A stretch of DNA of 64,000 nt from CBDDFV01 sp965227335. Lineage in GTDB: Bacteria; Planctomycetota; Phycisphaerae; Phycisphaerales; SM1A02. This document shows, piece after piece, positions 51,601 through 60,391 of this stretch. Below the pieces are notes generated by a model. It made no database searches and had not been told where the DNA came from. It saw only the letters and a program-made list of their open reading frames with translations. A program made the translations under genes and the position numbers. Every line of letters starts with the position of its first letter. Position 1 is the stretch's first letter. The stretch spans positions 1,302,001 through 1,366,000 of the forward strand of contig CBDDFV010000001.1 of assembly GCA_965227335.1 (NCBI GenBank). Reading direction: 5' to 3'.

Positions 51601-51986
51601 GCCGGTCCCCGGGGGACGTCATGACGAACGAACATCATCGATCGCCCCTGCCTGGCGCGGCGGTGCTCGGCGCGGCGGCGGTCCTGATCGCCCTCCTGAT
51701 GCCGCCCGCTCCCGCCGATCCGACCGGGTTCACCGCCAGCGCGGCGGTGCGGATCGACGTCAACACCGCCGACGCCGCGCATCTGACCGCTCTCCCCCGC
51801 ATCGGACCCGCGATCGCCGCTCGCATCCTCGCGGATCGCGGGGCGAACGGTCCGTTCCCCGTCGTCGACGACCTCACCCGCGTCTCCGGCGTCGGACCGA
51901 AGACCCTGCACCGTCTGCGGCCCTTCGTCCGCGTCGGACCGGCGGAGTCGGCGTTTCGGGGGCGAGAGCCCATCCGAAGCGGCTGA
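51597..51986 (+). CDS. comEA: ComEA-like helix-hairpin-helix protein
   Basis: 129 residues. A single N-terminal hydrophobic segment (about 20-40) anchors or exports a C-terminal HhH pair: IDVNTADAAHLTALPRIGPA and FPVVDDLTRVSGVGPKTLHR. ComEA binds incoming DNA outside the cytoplasmic membrane in transformation. The ATG overlaps the preceding stop (ATGA), indicating coupling; ATG 51621 is an alternative. The stop TGA lies at the start of R3 copy B. Confidence 0.85.
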   Translation: MSRSPGDVMTNEHHRSPLPGAAVLGAAAVLIALLMPPAPADPTGFTASAAVRIDVNTADAAHLTALPRIGPAIAARILADRGANGPFPVVDDLTRVSGVGPKTLHRLRPFVRVGPAESAFRGREPIRSG

Positions 51987-52060
51987 TGAATTGCCCGCGA
52001 AGTCCAGGGAGCGAGTGTGCGGCTGGCCCGCCGCGACGGAGCGGCGAAAACCGGTATAGG
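51985..52060 (+). repeat. Intergenic element family R3, copy B
   Basis: It runs from GATGAATTGCCCGCGAAG to GCGAAAACCGGTATAGG. It begins over the comEA stop and ends in TATAGGAT, the best -10 candidate for mfd (ATG 52132). Confidence 0.85.
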
Positions 52061-52131
52061 ATCTGAGCACTCCTGTTCCCCCGCACGGTCGCGACCGCCC
52101 GCCGGACGCGTCTGGTGGTCGAGCCTGCGCG

Positions 52132-55100
52132 ATGCCCGCTGATCCCGTCCTCCAGGCCATGATCGACGCCCCCGAGACGGGGACGCTGCGCGCGTGGATC
52201 GACGAGGGCGGGCCGTCGTCGGTGCGGGGCGCGGCGGGATCGAGCACACATCTCCTCGCCGCCGCGCTCCGCGCGATGACCAACCGTCCGGTCGTCCTGC
52301 TCGTCGCGCATCTCGACGACGCGGACGAGGTGCTGGACGAACTGGAGGTGCGCGAGATCGAAGTCGCGCGGTTTCCCGCGATGGAAGTCCTGCCGGGCGA
52401 GTCGAACGTCAATCTCGAACTGCTGTCGGAGCGTCTGCGGCTTGTGCGTCGCCTGTACGCCGACGATGCGCCGGGCGTGATCGTGGCGCCGATCGCGGCG
52501 ATGATGCAGGGCGTCCCGCCGGCGGACGGGCTCGATCGCGTCCTGCGGGTGATTCGTCCCGGCGATCAGCTCGATTCAATGGAGCTCGCCGCGTGGCTCG
52601 ACGCGGCGGGGTACACGCGGGCGCCGTCGCTTGACGGGCCGGGCGATTTTGCGATTCGCGGCGGCATCATCGACATCTTCCCGCCGGGCGGCGTCCCGGC
52701 CCGGATCGATCTCTTCGGCGACGATGTCGAAGGGCTCTTCGAAGTCGACCTCGACACGATGGGCTCCGATCGTCGGCTCGAGGTGCTCGAACTCGCCGGG
52801 GCCACGGCGGGGGCGCTGCAGTCGGACCATGCGTCGGTCAACATCGCGGCGCTTTTGCCCGCCGCGTCGGTGGTCCTGCTCGCGGAGCTCGTGGAGATCG
52901 TTGAGCAGGGACGGAGTTATTTCGAGCGGGCGTCGGGCGACGGCGTCGTCGGGCCGCCGGCGGTGCTGGCCGCGGTGAACGAGCGGGCGCACGCGGTGAT
53001 GGATGTGAATCAATTCGGCTCGGGCGCCGCGCCGGAACGTTCGATCGCCCTGCCGATTCGCGGCCTGCCCGCGTTCGACGAAGAGGCGTCGACGGCGGTG
53101 GGGGAGCTGGTCGAGCTGGCGTCGTCCGGACGGGTGGTCACGTACACGCAGAAGGACGGCGAGACGGAGCGGCTGGGCGAGATGCTGGCCGAGCGCGAGG
53201 GCGGCGCGCGGGTCGAGACGCAGCAACGCTATCTGCATCGCGGGTTCATCTGGGGCGAGGGGGAGCAGACGATCGCGGCGGTTCCGCACCACGAACTGCT
53301 GCACCGTTTCCACACCCGCCGCCGCGGACGCCGCATGTCGGGCGGACGCGCGATGGACCAGTTCGTCGAGATGCAGGTCGGCGACTACGTGGTGCATCGC
53401 GACCATGGCATCGCGAAGTTCACCGGCCTCAAGATGATGACGCCGACCGGCGGCGGGGCGGCGGAGGAGTTTCTCACGCTCGAATTCTCCGGCGGCGCGA
53501 AGGTCCACGTGCCGGCGACGAAGATCGAGCTGGTCCGGAAGTACGTCGGGGCGGCGGGCAAGCCGGAGCTGTCGAAGGTCGGCGGCAAACGCTGGAACCG
53601 ACAGAAGGAGAAGGTGCAGGACGCGGTGCGCGACCTCGCGGGCGAGATGCTCCGCGTGCAGGCCGCGCGGGAGTCGATGCCCGGCGTCGCCTATCCCGCC
53701 GACACTCACTGGCAACGTGAGTTCGAGGCCGAGTTCCCCTACGAGGAGACCGAGGACCAGCTCGCCGCGATCAGCGCCGTCAAGCGCGACCAGCAGGGGA
53801 CCCGTCCGATGGACCGTCTCGTGTGCGGCGACGTCGGGTTCGGCAAGACGGAAGTCGCCATCCGCGCGGCGTTCAAGACGGTCGAGTACGGCCGCCAGGT
53901 GGCCGTGCTCGTGCCCACCACGGTCCTGGCGGAGCAGCACGATCGCACCTTCCGCGAGCGCTTCGCCGACTTCCCCTTCCGCGTCGAGGCGCTGAGCCGG
54001 TTTCGGACCAGGGCGGAGCAGACGAGGATTCTCAAGGACGTGAAGGCGGGACGGGTCGACATCGTGGTCGGCACGCATCGCCTGCTCAGTCAGGACGTCC
54101 ACTTCGCGGATCTCGGTCTCGTCGTCATCGACGAGGAGCAGCGCTTCGGCGTCGAGCACAAGCAGCGGCTGCTGGAGTTCCGCATGACCGCGGACGTGCT
54201 GACCATGAGCGCGACGCCGATCCCCCGCACGCTGCACATGGCGTTGCTCGGCCTCCGCGACATCAGCTCGCTCACCACGCCGCCGGCGGACCGACGCGCG
54301 ATCGTGACCGAGGTCCTGCACTCCAACCCGCACCGCATCCGACACGCGATCGAACGGGAGCTCGCCCGGGAGGGCCAGGTCTTCTTCGTGCACAACCGCG
54401 TGCACAACATCAAGTCCGTCGCCGACGACGTCCGGCAACTCGCGCCGGATGCGCGGGTGCTCGTCGGTCACGGCCAGATGCCGCCGAAGGAGCTGGAGAA
54501 GGTGATGCTCGCGTTCATGCGACGCGAGGCGGATATCCTCGTGAGCACCACGATCATCGAGTCCGGCATCGACATCCCGACGGCGAACACGATGTTCATC
54601 AACGATGCGCAGAACTTCGGGCTCGCCGAACTGCACCAGCTGCGCGGCCGCGTCGGGCGCTACAAGCATCGCGCCTACTGCTATCTCCTCCTGCCCGCGG
54701 ACCGCACCCTCAGCGAGGTCGCGGTCAAACGACTGAAGGCGATCGAGAACTTCTCCATGCTCGGGGCGGGATTCAAGATCGCGCTTCGCGACCTCGAGAT
54801 TCGCGGGGCCGGCAACCTGCTCGGTCCGGAGCAGTCCGGGCACATCACCGCCGTCGGCTATGACATGTACTGTCAGCTGCTGGAGGAAGCGGTGGCCGAG
54901 CTTCGCAACGAACCGACCCGCCGGGCGTACGAGACGACGCTGGAAATCGGGATCTCCGGCGCGCTGCCGAAGGGATACATCCCGTCGGACACGCGGCGGA
55001 TGGAGGCGTACCGACGCATCAACCAGGCGGATTCGCTCGAGACGCTGCGCACCATCGAACAGGGACTCGAGAGTGCGTACGGCGAGCCGCCCAAGTCCGC

Positions 55101-55389
55101 CCGCCGGCTGCTCGAACTGGCGGAAGTGCGGCTCGGCGCGCACGAACTCGGCGTGCGCTCGATGGTGCGTCAGGAACAGGACATCATCATCCGCACCGCG
55201 GACCCCGGCGCGCTCGAAGCGGCGATGGAGGGCGGGCAGGGGACGCTGCGCATGGTCGGCGCGCCGTCCGACGACGGGATCACCTCCGTCTACTGGCGGC
55301 CGCCCGCCGCATTCTTCCAGGGGAACACGCTGCTCACCGTCCTCCGCCGGCGACTCGTCGCCGCGCCCGCGGAGACCGCGCATGGCTGA
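52132..55389 (+). CDS. mfd: Transcription-repair coupling factor Mfd
   Basis: 1085 residues. Mfd displaces stalled RNA polymerase and recruits UvrA. The N-terminal UvrB-like region (about 1-330) includes MEVLPGESNVNLELLSERL. The RNA-polymerase-interacting CarD-like domain starts near residue 414 (VGDYVVHRDHGIAKFTGL). The RecG-like motor has Walker A CGDVGFGKTEVAIRAAF (about 564), DEEQ (about 663), SATPIPRTLHMA and QLRGRVGRYKHRAYCYLL. The TRCF domain ends the protein. All motifs are intact. uvrA/B/C are not in the window. Confidence 0.97.
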   Translation: MPADPVLQAMIDAPETGTLRAWIDEGGPSSVRGAAGSSTHLLAAALRAMTNRPVVLLVAHLDDADEVLDELEVREIEVARFPAMEVLPGESNVNLELLSERLRLVRRLYADDAPGVIVAPIAAMMQGVPPADGLDRVLRVIRPGDQLDSMELAAWLDAAGYTRAPSLDGPGDFAIRGGIIDIFPPGGVPARIDLFGDDVEGLFEVDLDTMGSDRRLEVLELAGATAGALQSDHASVNIAALLPAASVVLLAELVEIVEQGRSYFERASGDGVVGPPAVLAAVNERAHAVMDVNQFGSGAAPERSIALPIRGLPAFDEEASTAVGELVELASSGRVVTYTQKDGETERLGEMLAEREGGARVETQQRYLHRGFIWGEGEQTIAAVPHHELLHRFHTRRRGRRMSGGRAMDQFVEMQVGDYVVHRDHGIAKFTGLKMMTPTGGGAAEEFLTLEFSGGAKVHVPATKIELVRKYVGAAGKPELSKVGGKRWNRQKEKVQDAVRDLAGEMLRVQAARESMPGVAYPADTHWQREFEAEFPYEETEDQLAAISAVKRDQQGTRPMDRLVCGDVGFGKTEVAIRAAFKTVEYGRQVAVLVPTTVLAEQHDRTFRERFADFPFRVEALSRFRTRAEQTRILKDVKAGRVDIVVGTHRLLSQDVHFADLGLVVIDEEQRFGVEHKQRLLEFRMTADVLTMSATPIPRTLHMALLGLRDISSLTTPPADRRAIVTEVLHSNPHRIRHAIERELAREGQVFFVHNRVHNIKSVADDVRQLAPDARVLVGHGQMPPKELEKVMLAFMRREADILVSTTIIESGIDIPTANTMFINDAQNFGLAELHQLRGRVGRYKHRAYCYLLLPADRTLSEVAVKRLKAIENFSMLGAGFKIALRDLEIRGAGNLLGPEQSGHITAVGYDMYCQLLEEAVAELRNEPTRRAYETTLEIGISGALPKGYIPSDTRRMEAYRRINQADSLETLRTIEQGLESAYGEPPKSARRLLELAEVRLGAHELGVRSMVRQEQDIIIRTADPGALEAAMEGGQGTLRMVGAPSDDGITSVYWRPPAAFFQGNTLLTVLRRRLVAAPAETAHG

Positions 55390-56299
55390 GTGGACGGGAT
55401 GGGCCGCGGTGATGATCGAGGCGCTGGCGACGGCGGGCGGCGCGTGGCTCGTGTTCCGCGCCCGCGATGACCGGGCCCTCGAGCCGCGGTGCGCGGCGGC
55501 GGCCTTCGGGGCGACCGCGCCCCTGCTCGCGGCGGTCCGGTGGGTCGAGATCGATGTCGCCACGCGTCCCGACGGCTGGCTGCTCATCGGCGGGGGCGTC
55601 ACCGCGGGCGCGGCGGGGCTCGGGCTCGCGTGGCTGTTCGGACGGCGGGGCGGACCGGAGCACGATCACCGGCTGCCCGCCACGCAGGCGCTCGCGACCG
55701 CCGTGATCCTCCTGCTCCTCGGTCTCGCCCACCGGCTGTCGCCGCTCGTCGCTCTGTGCGCGTTCGCGATCGGAGCGGTGCTGCTCTACCTCGACACGCC
55801 GCACGAACATCCGGCGTCGGACGATCCCGCCGCGGGGCAGACGCCGTCGGCGATCGCGCTCGGCTCGGTCGGCGTCGCGATCGGACTCGTGCTCGGACCC
55901 GCCGACGGGATCGGACGTGACGCCGCGCTCGCGATCGCATGGCTCTGGCCGGTGCTCGTCGTGGCGGGGATCGGTCGTCGGCTGGGGAGTGCGTCGGCGC
56001 GAGCGGCGTTGTGGGTGGGGATCTTCGGCGTCTGGTTCGGCATCGCGGCATTGGGCGTGCGCCACGCCGCGCACCGTGCGCTGCTGACGTTCCGCGGCGA
56101 TTTCGCGGCCCTCGACCCGGTGGTGGCGTCCGGGTTCGGTCAGTTCGCGCTGGAGGCGGTGGTGCTGCTGGGTCTCGCGGCGGGAGCGGGTCTGCTGACG
56201 TTCGATCACCGACGGGTGCGTCTGGCCGGCGCGGGTCTGGCGACGGCGGCGGCGGTGATCGCGGGATTGCGTCTGGCCGGGGTCGGATTGACGGGATGA
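55382..56299 (+). CDS. Multi-pass membrane hypothetical protein
   Basis: 305 residues, almost entirely hydrophobic, with about nine predicted helices and a single His/Asp-rich loop (LDTPHEHPASDDPAAGQ). I recognise no family. The ATG overlaps the mfd stop by eight bases, so it is cotranscribed and probably coupled with mfd. Confidence 0.7.
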   Translation: MAEWTGWAAVMIEALATAGGAWLVFRARDDRALEPRCAAAAFGATAPLLAAVRWVEIDVATRPDGWLLIGGGVTAGAAGLGLAWLFGRRGGPEHDHRLPATQALATAVILLLLGLAHRLSPLVALCAFAIGAVLLYLDTPHEHPASDDPAAGQTPSAIALGSVGVAIGLVLGPADGIGRDAALAIAWLWPVLVVAGIGRRLGSASARAALWVGIFGVWFGIAALGVRHAAHRALLTFRGDFAALDPVVASGFGQFALEAVVLLGLAAGAGLLTFDHRRVRLAGAGLATAAAVIAGLRLAGVGLTG

Positions 56300-56507
56300 G
56301 CGGGGGGGCGGAGCGGGGGTTGACGGGCGAGATCGCCGGATTGTGAAGCAGTTCACAACGCCGCGCCGATAGCAGATTCGTCCCGCCAGTGACGGCGGTT
56401 CGCGATCATTGCCGCGTCGTCGGTCACGGGTGTGGCGAGGCGTGGCGGGTCTGGGTCTCGCGATCGGCTCTGGCGGAGTCGGTCGGGCATGGAAGCTTGG
56501 AGCGAGT

Positions 56508-56882
56508 ATGAATCAGCGTCACGTGTTGTCAACCACGCGGCAGTCGCTGACCCACAAGTTCACGATTGCGGGTCACGAGGGGTATCTGACGATCGGCCTG
56601 TTCGAGGACGGGACGCCGGGTGAGATCTTCATCAAGATGAGCAAGGAGGGCTCGACGTTGTCGGGTCTGATCCAGGGTTTCTGCCGCGCGTTCAGCCTCG
56701 CGTTGCAGTACGGTCTCGGCGTGCAGGACGCGGTCGATCGTTTTCGCGGGATGCGTTTCGAGCCGATGGGGTGGACGAGCAACCCGGACATTCCGGAGGC
56801 GACGAGCATTCTCGACTACGTCGCGCAGTACCTGGAGCACAACTTCCTGCGGGTCGAGGACGACGCGCTGGCGGCGGGTTGA
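56508..56882 (+). CDS. Stand-alone NrdJ C-terminal (TSCPD-like) domain protein
   Basis: 124 residues. The sequence FTIAGHEGYLTIGLFEDGTP, EIFIKMSKEGSTLSGLIQGF, SLALQYG and MRFEPMGWTSNPDIPEATSI is the pattern of the C-terminal domain of B12-dependent ribonucleotide reductases, including a stand-alone part similar to NrdJb. The Cys-pair tail of NrdJ is missing and no reductase core gene is nearby. ATG 56508 follows GGAG. It may regulate or assist a reductase encoded elsewhere; this is inference. Confidence 0.75.
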   Translation: MNQRHVLSTTRQSLTHKFTIAGHEGYLTIGLFEDGTPGEIFIKMSKEGSTLSGLIQGFCRAFSLALQYGLGVQDAVDRFRGMRFEPMGWTSNPDIPEATSILDYVAQYLEHNFLRVEDDALAAG

Positions 56883-56885
56883 CTT

Positions 56886-56918
56886 GGCTGTTTTCGCCGC
56901 TCCGAAGCGGCTGGCCCC
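56886..56918 (-). repeat. Intergenic element family R3, partial copy D
   Basis: On the minus strand GGGGCCAGCCGCTTCGGAGCGGCGAAAACAG matches the distal half of copies B and C. It lies just after the NrdJ-like stop, in opposite orientation to that gene. Confidence 0.65.
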
Positions 56919-56950
56919 TTCAGAGTCCTGCGTCACGGAGCACGACACCA

Positions 56951-57109
56951 ATGGACATCCTCCGCATTCTGCTCGCCATTCTGCTGCCGCCGCTCGGCGT
57001 GTTTCTGCAGGTGGGCATCGGCGTGCACTTCTGGCTGAACATTCTGCTGACGATCCTCGGTTACGTGCCGGGCGTCGTTCATGCGGTGTGGATCATCGCG
57101 AAGCGCTGA
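56951..57109 (+). CDS. YqaE/Pmp3-family small membrane protein
   Basis: 52 residues with two transmembrane helices: MDILRILLAILLPPLGVFLQ, then FWLNILLTILGYVPGVVHAV. This matches the UPF0057 (Pmp3/YqaE) family almost throughout. Members are linked to membrane potential and salt stress in yeast and plants; the bacterial role is unclear. Confidence 0.93.
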   Translation: MDILRILLAILLPPLGVFLQVGIGVHFWLNILLTILGYVPGVVHAVWIIAKR

Positions 57110-57135
57110 GCGGCGAGACGTCGTGGGACAAGAAA

Positions 57136-57161
57136 CAACCCCCGCCGAGCGGCGGGGGTTG
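57136..57161. terminator. Bidirectional hairpin terminator
   Basis: An 11-bp stem CAACCCCCGCC/GGCGGGGGTTG with loop GAGC lies between the convergent Pmp3 gene and rplI. The minus strand continues TTTCTTG. Confidence 0.8.
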
Positions 57162-57196
57162 TCGCATGTTGGGCGGGTTCTGATTCGTCGCCGGGC

Positions 57197-57811
57197 TCAG
57201 GCCTCGGCGGGCGCCGGGTCGGCTTCCTTCGCCTCGGCCGCGTCGCCTTCGGCGACCTCGCCCTCCGGGGCGGCTTCGCGCCGGGGCTTCTTGTCCTTGA
57301 TGATCAGTTCGCCTTCGTTGTCGAACTCCATCTCCTCGCGTTCGTCCTCGATGGAGCGATCGGCGATGACGGTGAGGTTGATCTCGGTGCGAAGGTCCTT
57401 CTCGAACTGGACCGGCACCGAGTAGTCGCCGACACGCCGGATGGTCTGGCTGAGCCGCACGGAGCGGACGCCGACGTCGTAGCCGGCCTCCTGCAGGGCG
57501 TCGGCGATGTCGCGCTGGGTGACGGAGCCGTAGAGCACGCCCTGGTCGTTGCAGCTGCGCTGCAGGGTGATCTCGACCTCTTCCATCCGGCCGAGGAGCT
57601 CCTCGCGGGCGGAGCGCAGGGCCTGAAGCTCCGCCTGGGCCGCGGCCCGGGCTTCCTTCAGCGACTCGATCTTCTCTTCGGTCGGGAACTCCGCGATCAG
57701 GTGGGGGAGCAGGTAGTTGCGGGCGTAGCCGGGCTTCACCTTGACGATGTCGCCGACAATGCCGAGGTGCTCGACGGTCTCGAGCAGCAGCAGTTCAATG
57801 TTCTTCGCCAT
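57197..57811 (-). CDS. rplI: 50S ribosomal protein bL9
   Basis: 204 residues. The N-terminal domain (IELLLLETVEHLGIVGDIVKV, PGYARNYLLP) and the long connecting helix are typical. The C-terminal domain contains LYGSVTQRDIADALQEAGYD. An acidic extension of about 40 residues rich in Glu/Ala follows, longer than the usual 150-residue protein. It is the last gene of the leftward translation/replication unit. rpsR, often between ssb and rplI, is absent here. Confidence 0.96.
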   Translation of the reverse strand: MAKNIELLLLETVEHLGIVGDIVKVKPGYARNYLLPHLIAEFPTEEKIESLKEARAAAQAELQALRSAREELLGRMEEVEITLQRSCNDQGVLYGSVTQRDIADALQEAGYDVGVRSVRLSQTIRRVGDYSVPVQFEKDLRTEINLTVIADRSIEDEREEMEFDNEGELIIKDKKPRREAAPEGEVAEGDAAEAKEADPAPAEA

Positions 57812-57910
57812 GAGAGATGCTGTCCTTTCGGAGAGGGAAAGTTAGGAGCGGGGTCGCGGCGTCGGCCGGTCCGCCCCAGCGGAAATGTCAGATCTGATCG
57901 CGGGTGCGAA

Positions 57911-58363
57911 TCAGAACGGAATGTCGTCCTCGGGAATCGGTTCGTGGGAGGCGGGCGGCGAGCCGGCGCTCGAGTAGGCCGGAGCGGAGCTGCCGCCGCC
58001 GCTGTTTCCGCCCCCGCCGCTGGCGCCGCCGCCCCGCGAATCGACGAACTGGAAGTTCTCGACCACGACGAGCAGCTTGGAGCGGTTGTTGCCCTGCTGG
58101 TCCTGCCACTGGTCCAGCTTGAGTCGGCCTTCGATGAAGACGGGGCGTCCCTTCTGCAGGTACTGGTTCATCACTTCGGCGGTGCGTCCCCACGCTTCGC
58201 AGTCAACGAAGGTGGTCTCCTCGCGCTGATCGCCGTCGCCGGCCTTGTACCGGCGGTTCACGGCGAGGCCGATCTTGGCCACGGCCGTGTTGTTCGACGT
58301 GTACCGCAGTTCGATGTCGCGCGTCAGGTTGCCCATCAGCATGACTTTGTTGAAGTTCGCCAT
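57911..58363 (-). CDS. ssb: Single-stranded DNA-binding protein
   Basis: 150 residues. The OB fold (FNKVMLMGNLTRDIELRYTS, FVDCEAWGRTAEVMNQYLQK, GNNRSKLLVVVENFQFVD) is followed by a Gly/Ser-rich linker and the conserved acidic tip DDIPF that binds repair and replication partners. It lies between rpsF and rplI, the classical neighbourhood. Confidence 0.97.
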   Translation of the reverse strand: MANFNKVMLMGNLTRDIELRYTSNNTAVAKIGLAVNRRYKAGDGDQREETTFVDCEAWGRTAEVMNQYLQKGRPVFIEGRLKLDQWQDQQGNNRSKLLVVVENFQFVDSRGGGASGGGGNSGGGSSAPAYSSAGSPPASHEPIPEDDIPF

Positions 58364-58513
58364 CCGTCTACGCCTCCGCTGAGCTGGAGTCCGCCCGGGC
58401 CTCGGGGGCCGGGCGTGGAGTCTTCCGCCGTCCCCCGTGGACCGGCGGCCGTTCGGTCATTCTATCGCGCCCGCCGTCCGGGCGGGGGGCGACGGAACGG
58501 CCGCGCCGGAGAA

Positions 58514-58936
58514 TCAGCTCGCGCCGGCTTCGACGGGCTCGTCCGCGGTCTCCGACTTCGCGTCGTCCTCGGCCCGAAGCGCGGTTTCGTCGGCGATCTG
58601 CTGGCGACCGTCGGCCGCCTGCATGTCCTCCAGCTTCACGTGATCGGCCCGGAGGATCAGCGAACGGAGCAGTTCTTCCGACAGGTTGCAGTCCCGCTCG
58701 ATGCCCGCGAGCCGATCGTGGTCGGCCGTGAAGTAGGCGAGGAAGTAGACGCCCCGCTTCACGCCCTTGATCTGGAAGGCGAGCCGGCGTTCATCCCACT
58801 TCTGCAGGCTGACGATCTCGGCGTCGGCGCGGTTGAGGATGTTCTCGATGTGGTCCGCCGCGCCCTTGAGATTGGACGACACGGACTGCGGGAACAGGAA
58901 GAGGCCTTCGTAATGACTGGACTTCTTTTCGGACAT
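58514..58936 (-). CDS. rpsF: 30S ribosomal protein bS6
   Basis: 140 residues. YEGLFLFPQSVSSNLKGAAD, QKWDERRLAFQIKGVKRGVY and LRADHVKLEDMQ match bS6, with a Glu/Asp/Ala-rich tail. ATG 58936 has AAGGAACG upstream; the further ATG 58981 would add an unlikely extension. Confidence 0.95.
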   Translation of the reverse strand: MSEKKSSHYEGLFLFPQSVSSNLKGAADHIENILNRADAEIVSLQKWDERRLAFQIKGVKRGVYFLAYFTADHDRLAGIERDCNLSEELLRSLILRADHVKLEDMQAADGRQQIADETALRAEDDAKSETADEPVEAGAS

Positions 58937-59017
58937 GTGACTTTCGTTCCTTGGTCGGCCGTGCGCGGCGGCCGGGTTCATGCGCGAGGAGTGTCAAACG
59001 TGGTTCGATTCGAATGA

Positions 59018-59614
59018 TCAGGATTCGGACGCGTTGTCCGCCTGGAGCGACTTCTGGTTGAAACGGTTCATGGCGACGTCGGCCCCGTCCGTGGCCCAGC
59101 ACGCGGCGGCGTCCGCCGCGAGATCGAGGGCCGGTTCGAGGGCCTCGATCTGGTCGGGCCGGAACTTGCCGAGCACATAGCTCGCCCGCGGAATCTGGCC
59201 CGGATCGTCGATGCCGATCCGGAGCCGGGCGTACGCGTTGGTCCCGAGCTTCTGCTCGATGTCCCGCAGCCCGTTGTGCCCGCCGGCCCCGCCCGACGAA
59301 CGAAGCCGAATCGCCCCGCACGGGAGCGCGACCTCGTCGACGATGACGAGCACGTCCGACGGGACGTCGACCTTGTAGAACCGCGCGGCGTCGCCGACCG
59401 CGAGACCGGAGCGGTTCATGAAGGTCGTCGGCCGGAGCAGCAGCGTCTTCTCGCCGCGGATGTCCGCGTCGAGCACGGCGCTGTGAAACTTCGACTTCGC
59501 CGTGGTCGAGGTCGAGAAGCGGCGCGCAAGCCGATCGACGACCTCGAACCCGACGTTGTGTCGGGTGCGGTCGTACTCGGGACCCGGGTTGCCGAGACCG
59601 ATGATCAGCTTCAC
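59018..59614 (-). CDS. pth: Peptidyl-tRNA hydrolase
   Basis: 198 residues. It recycles peptidyl-tRNA. Motifs: IIGLGNPGPEYDRTRHNVGF with catalytic His20, PTTFMNRSG, DEVALPCGAIRLRSSGGAGG with GHNGLRDI, and RLRIGI. The start is GTG 59614 with GGAG upstream. It is in the rplY-pth arrangement common in many bacteria. Confidence 0.97.
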   Translation of the reverse strand: MKLIIGLGNPGPEYDRTRHNVGFEVVDRLARRFSTSTTAKSKFHSAVLDADIRGEKTLLLRPTTFMNRSGLAVGDAARFYKVDVPSDVLVIVDEVALPCGAIRLRSSGGAGGHNGLRDIEQKLGTNAYARLRIGIDDPGQIPRASYVLGKFRPDQIEALEPALDLAADAAACWATDGADVAMNRFNQKSLQADNASES

Positions 59615-59646
59615 GCGTCGGATGCTCCGTCGACCATGGGGGCGGG

Positions 59647-60321
59647 TCAGTCCTTGCTCTCGTCGTCGCCGCCGGAGGCTTCGGGAGCGGCGTCGCCGTC
59701 CTCCGCCTTCTCGGTGATGACTTCCGGTTCTTCCTCGCCCTCGACCGCGGCGGCTTCGCCTTCGTCGAGCTCCTTGACGAAGCTGATGCCGGCCACGACG
59801 TCGTCCGGACCGTGCTGAGGGACGACGCCTTCGGGGAATTCGACCTGGCTCACCGTCAAGGTTTCGCCGTCCATGAGGGTCAGGTCGACGCGGACTTCTT
59901 CCGGAATCGCGTTCGCCTTGCAGCGGACGCTGAATTCCGTGAGATCGTGCCGCACCACCGCGCCCGCTTCGGACGCCTTGGCCGGGTCGCCCACGAAGTG
60001 GATATGGACGTTCACCTCGACCTCTTCGTTGAGGTCGACGCGGGCGAAGTCGATGTGGATCAGGTTGTCGCCGAGGTAGCCGAACTGCAGGTCCTTCACC
60101 AGGCAGGTCTCGGGCGAACCGTCGATCTCCAGGGTGAACAGGTGCGCGCCGTGGTTCAGGTGCGTCACCGCCTCCTTGGCGTCGACGTCCACCGACACCG
60201 GCGCGGTCTGGTGCCCGTACACCACCGCCGGAAGGCGACCGGCGTCGCGCAGACGCTTCGCGTAGCGGCTGCCGATACGTTCGCGGCGGCGGGCCGCCAG
60301 GGTGGGAGTCTCGTGGCTCAT
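59647..60321 (-). CDS. rplY: 50S ribosomal protein bL25, CTC type
   Basis: 224 residues. The 5S-rRNA-binding N-terminal domain (RRRERIGSRYAKRLRDAGRLPAVVYGH, split by family consensus; DLQFGYLGDNLIHIDFARVD) is followed by the CTC-type beta C-terminal domain and an acidic tail. It is cotranscribed between prs and pth. Confidence 0.94.
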   Translation of the reverse strand: MSHETPTLAARRRERIGSRYAKRLRDAGRLPAVVYGHQTAPVSVDVDAKEAVTHLNHGAHLFTLEIDGSPETCLVKDLQFGYLGDNLIHIDFARVDLNEEVEVNVHIHFVGDPAKASEAGAVVRHDLTEFSVRCKANAIPEEVRVDLTLMDGETLTVSQVEFPEGVVPQHGPDDVVAGISFVKELDEGEAAAVEGEEEPEVITEKAEDGDAAPEASGGDDESKD

Positions 60322-60391
60322 TGCTAACCGTCCTTACACAGAAGATGCCGACGACGCGTCACACGACGCCGGCGAATGAATAACGTCGTCC

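Noticed and set aside
57812..57910. Possible rpsR between ssb and rplI
   Set aside because: The 99-bp gap is too short for bS18 and translates to nothing like it; rpsR must lie elsewhere.
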